The translations under genes were made by a program, and so were the position numbers. A DNA stretch of 13,192 nt. Origin: JAXHMB01 sp034521755 (GTDB taxonomy: Bacteria; Bacteroidota; Rhodothermia; Balneolales; Balneolaceae). Within the stretch, counting starts at the first letter, position 1. Each line of letters begins with the position of its first letter. Shown here in pieces: positions 12,704-13,192 of the stretch. The notes under the pieces are model-generated. The model had not been told where the DNA came from and made no database searches. It saw only the letters and a list, made by a program, of their open reading frames with translations. The stretch is from positions 1 to 13,192 of the forward strand of contig JAXHMB010000005.1 of the NCBI GenBank assembly GCA_034521755.1. Direction: 5' to 3'.

Positions 12704-12722
12704 CTGTCAACCTAAATCAGGA
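12704..12722. repeat. IS-B right inverted repeat
   Basis: Reversed, it reads TCCTGATTTAGGTTGACAG, close to the IS-A right end (TCCTGAAATAGGTTTACAC). No confident left partner remains. The resemblance places both elements in one IS3 subgroup. Confidence 0.6.
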
Positions 12723-13149
12723 AAAGACGAAACGTCTTCTCCCCTGTGTAAGGGGAGAGCGAAGGGGTAGCGGATACGGGCAACCAAGCCTGATCAAACC
12801 CGGCACCTCCTTCAAAGGAGGAATTCCTGGGCGTTGTTTAACATTACATCCTTCAGTGAACTAATTCTTTGATTATACTTCGGAAAAATTCTCTCCTAGC
12901 GAACCTGTCCCGACATGAGTGACGGTAAGGGAATGTATTTAGGTGAGGTCGAGGATCAGGGCAACCAGCCCAATCCACCACCGCACAGGCGAGACGCCTG
13001 CGCTAGTGCCTGATTGTAAATTATTATCCGCTCCAGCGCACACCGTCAGAAGCGATAGCTATGACCTTCCCAGCCCCGGAATCCCTAACTACTCATACCG
13101 CGTTGCCGATTCACAAGACAAACTATTCGTCAACCCAAACCAAAACACC
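12723..13149. other. Non-coding region with serial hairpins
   Basis: No gene is recognised. A 71-codon open frame at 12943-13158 has no protein-like features. Adjacent perfect hairpins are AAGACG-AAA-CGTCTT (12724-12738), CTCCCCT-GTGTA-AGGGGAG (12739-12757) and CCTCCTT-CA-AAGGAGG (12806-12821). They resemble dispersed palindromic intergenic units. Confidence 0.5.
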
Positions 13150-13170
13150 AAAAACTAAAAACTAAAAACT
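13150..13170. repeat. Microsatellite, three copies of AAAAACT
   Basis: Three exact tandem copies of the 7-mer AAAAACT lie in an A-rich, non-coding context near the window end. Confidence 0.85.
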
Positions 13171-13192
13171 AACCCAAAATCCCCTCTGTATC

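Larger units (their letters stand above)
11525..12722 (+). mobile_element. IS-B, IS3-family insertion sequence, left part missing
   Basis: It abuts the right end of IS-A. It contains only the last ~60 codons of an orfA, a full-length orfB and a right inverted repeat at 12704-12722. The helix-turn-helix half of orfA and a clear left end are absent on either side of IS-A, so the left third was deleted, perhaps when IS-A arrived. Confidence 0.75.

Noticed and set aside
12943..13158. 71-codon + strand ORF near the window end
   Set aside because: Low-complexity, repeat-like composition running into the AAAAACT microsatellite. No recognisable motif.

Overview
The window looks like an accessory or genome-plasticity stretch of a Bacteroidota/Balneolota-like bacterium. 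This is an inference. The grounds are moderate-to-low GC, starts with weak or absent Shine-Dalgarno sequences, a 7-bp AAAAACT microsatellite, short GC-rich intergenic hairpins, and the gene types present. No rRNA, tRNA or other phylogenetic marker is present to confirm it.

Layout. (1) 1-4036 holds two toxin-antitoxin modules separated by copies of a ~247-bp dispersed module, here called R. The order is R1 (cut by the window edge), hipBA on + (247-1787), R2 (1803-2049), abiEi-abiEii on - (2068-3674) and R3 (3790-4036). Each of these R copies carries a strong 11-13 bp terminator-like hairpin inside a longer imperfect inverted repeat. Complete copies also carry a short direct-repeat motif near both ends. 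Both TA operons have well-formed inverted repeats just upstream that look like autoregulatory operators. (2) 4208-9164 is a block of transport and stress genes. On + are a Na+/Ca2+-type (CaCA) antiporter, a TauE/SafE permease and a formate/nitrite-family (FNT) channel. On - are a periplasmic rhodanese, a FtnA-type ferritin and an archaeal-like Prx6 peroxiredoxin. Between FNT and rhodanese lies a broken second copy of the tauE 3' end. (3) 9299-9845 is a dead relic of a second abiE cassette: an abiEi N-terminal pseudogene, its decayed operator and module R4, whose hairpin differs from the other copies. (4) 10233-12722 holds two IS3-family elements back to back. IS-A (- strand) is complete by its inverted repeats but its orfB is frameshifted. 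IS-B (+ strand) lacks its left part, has a wrecked orfA and keeps a long orfB with altered catalytic-motif context. (5) 12723-13192 is non-coding, with hairpins and the microsatellite.

How it fits together. The TA genes form a small plasticity island in which the unit seems to be a TA operon with its own operator followed by a module R. The abiE relic next to R4 supports units of this kind being duplicated and then lost. The central genes could jointly handle sulfur anions or sulfane sulfur (TauE, FNT, rhodanese), peroxide (Prx6), iron (ferritin) and cation balance (CaCA). That joint role is inferred from neighbourhood only. The best candidate for something undescribed is the R module as a boundary or mobile unit of TA cassettes.
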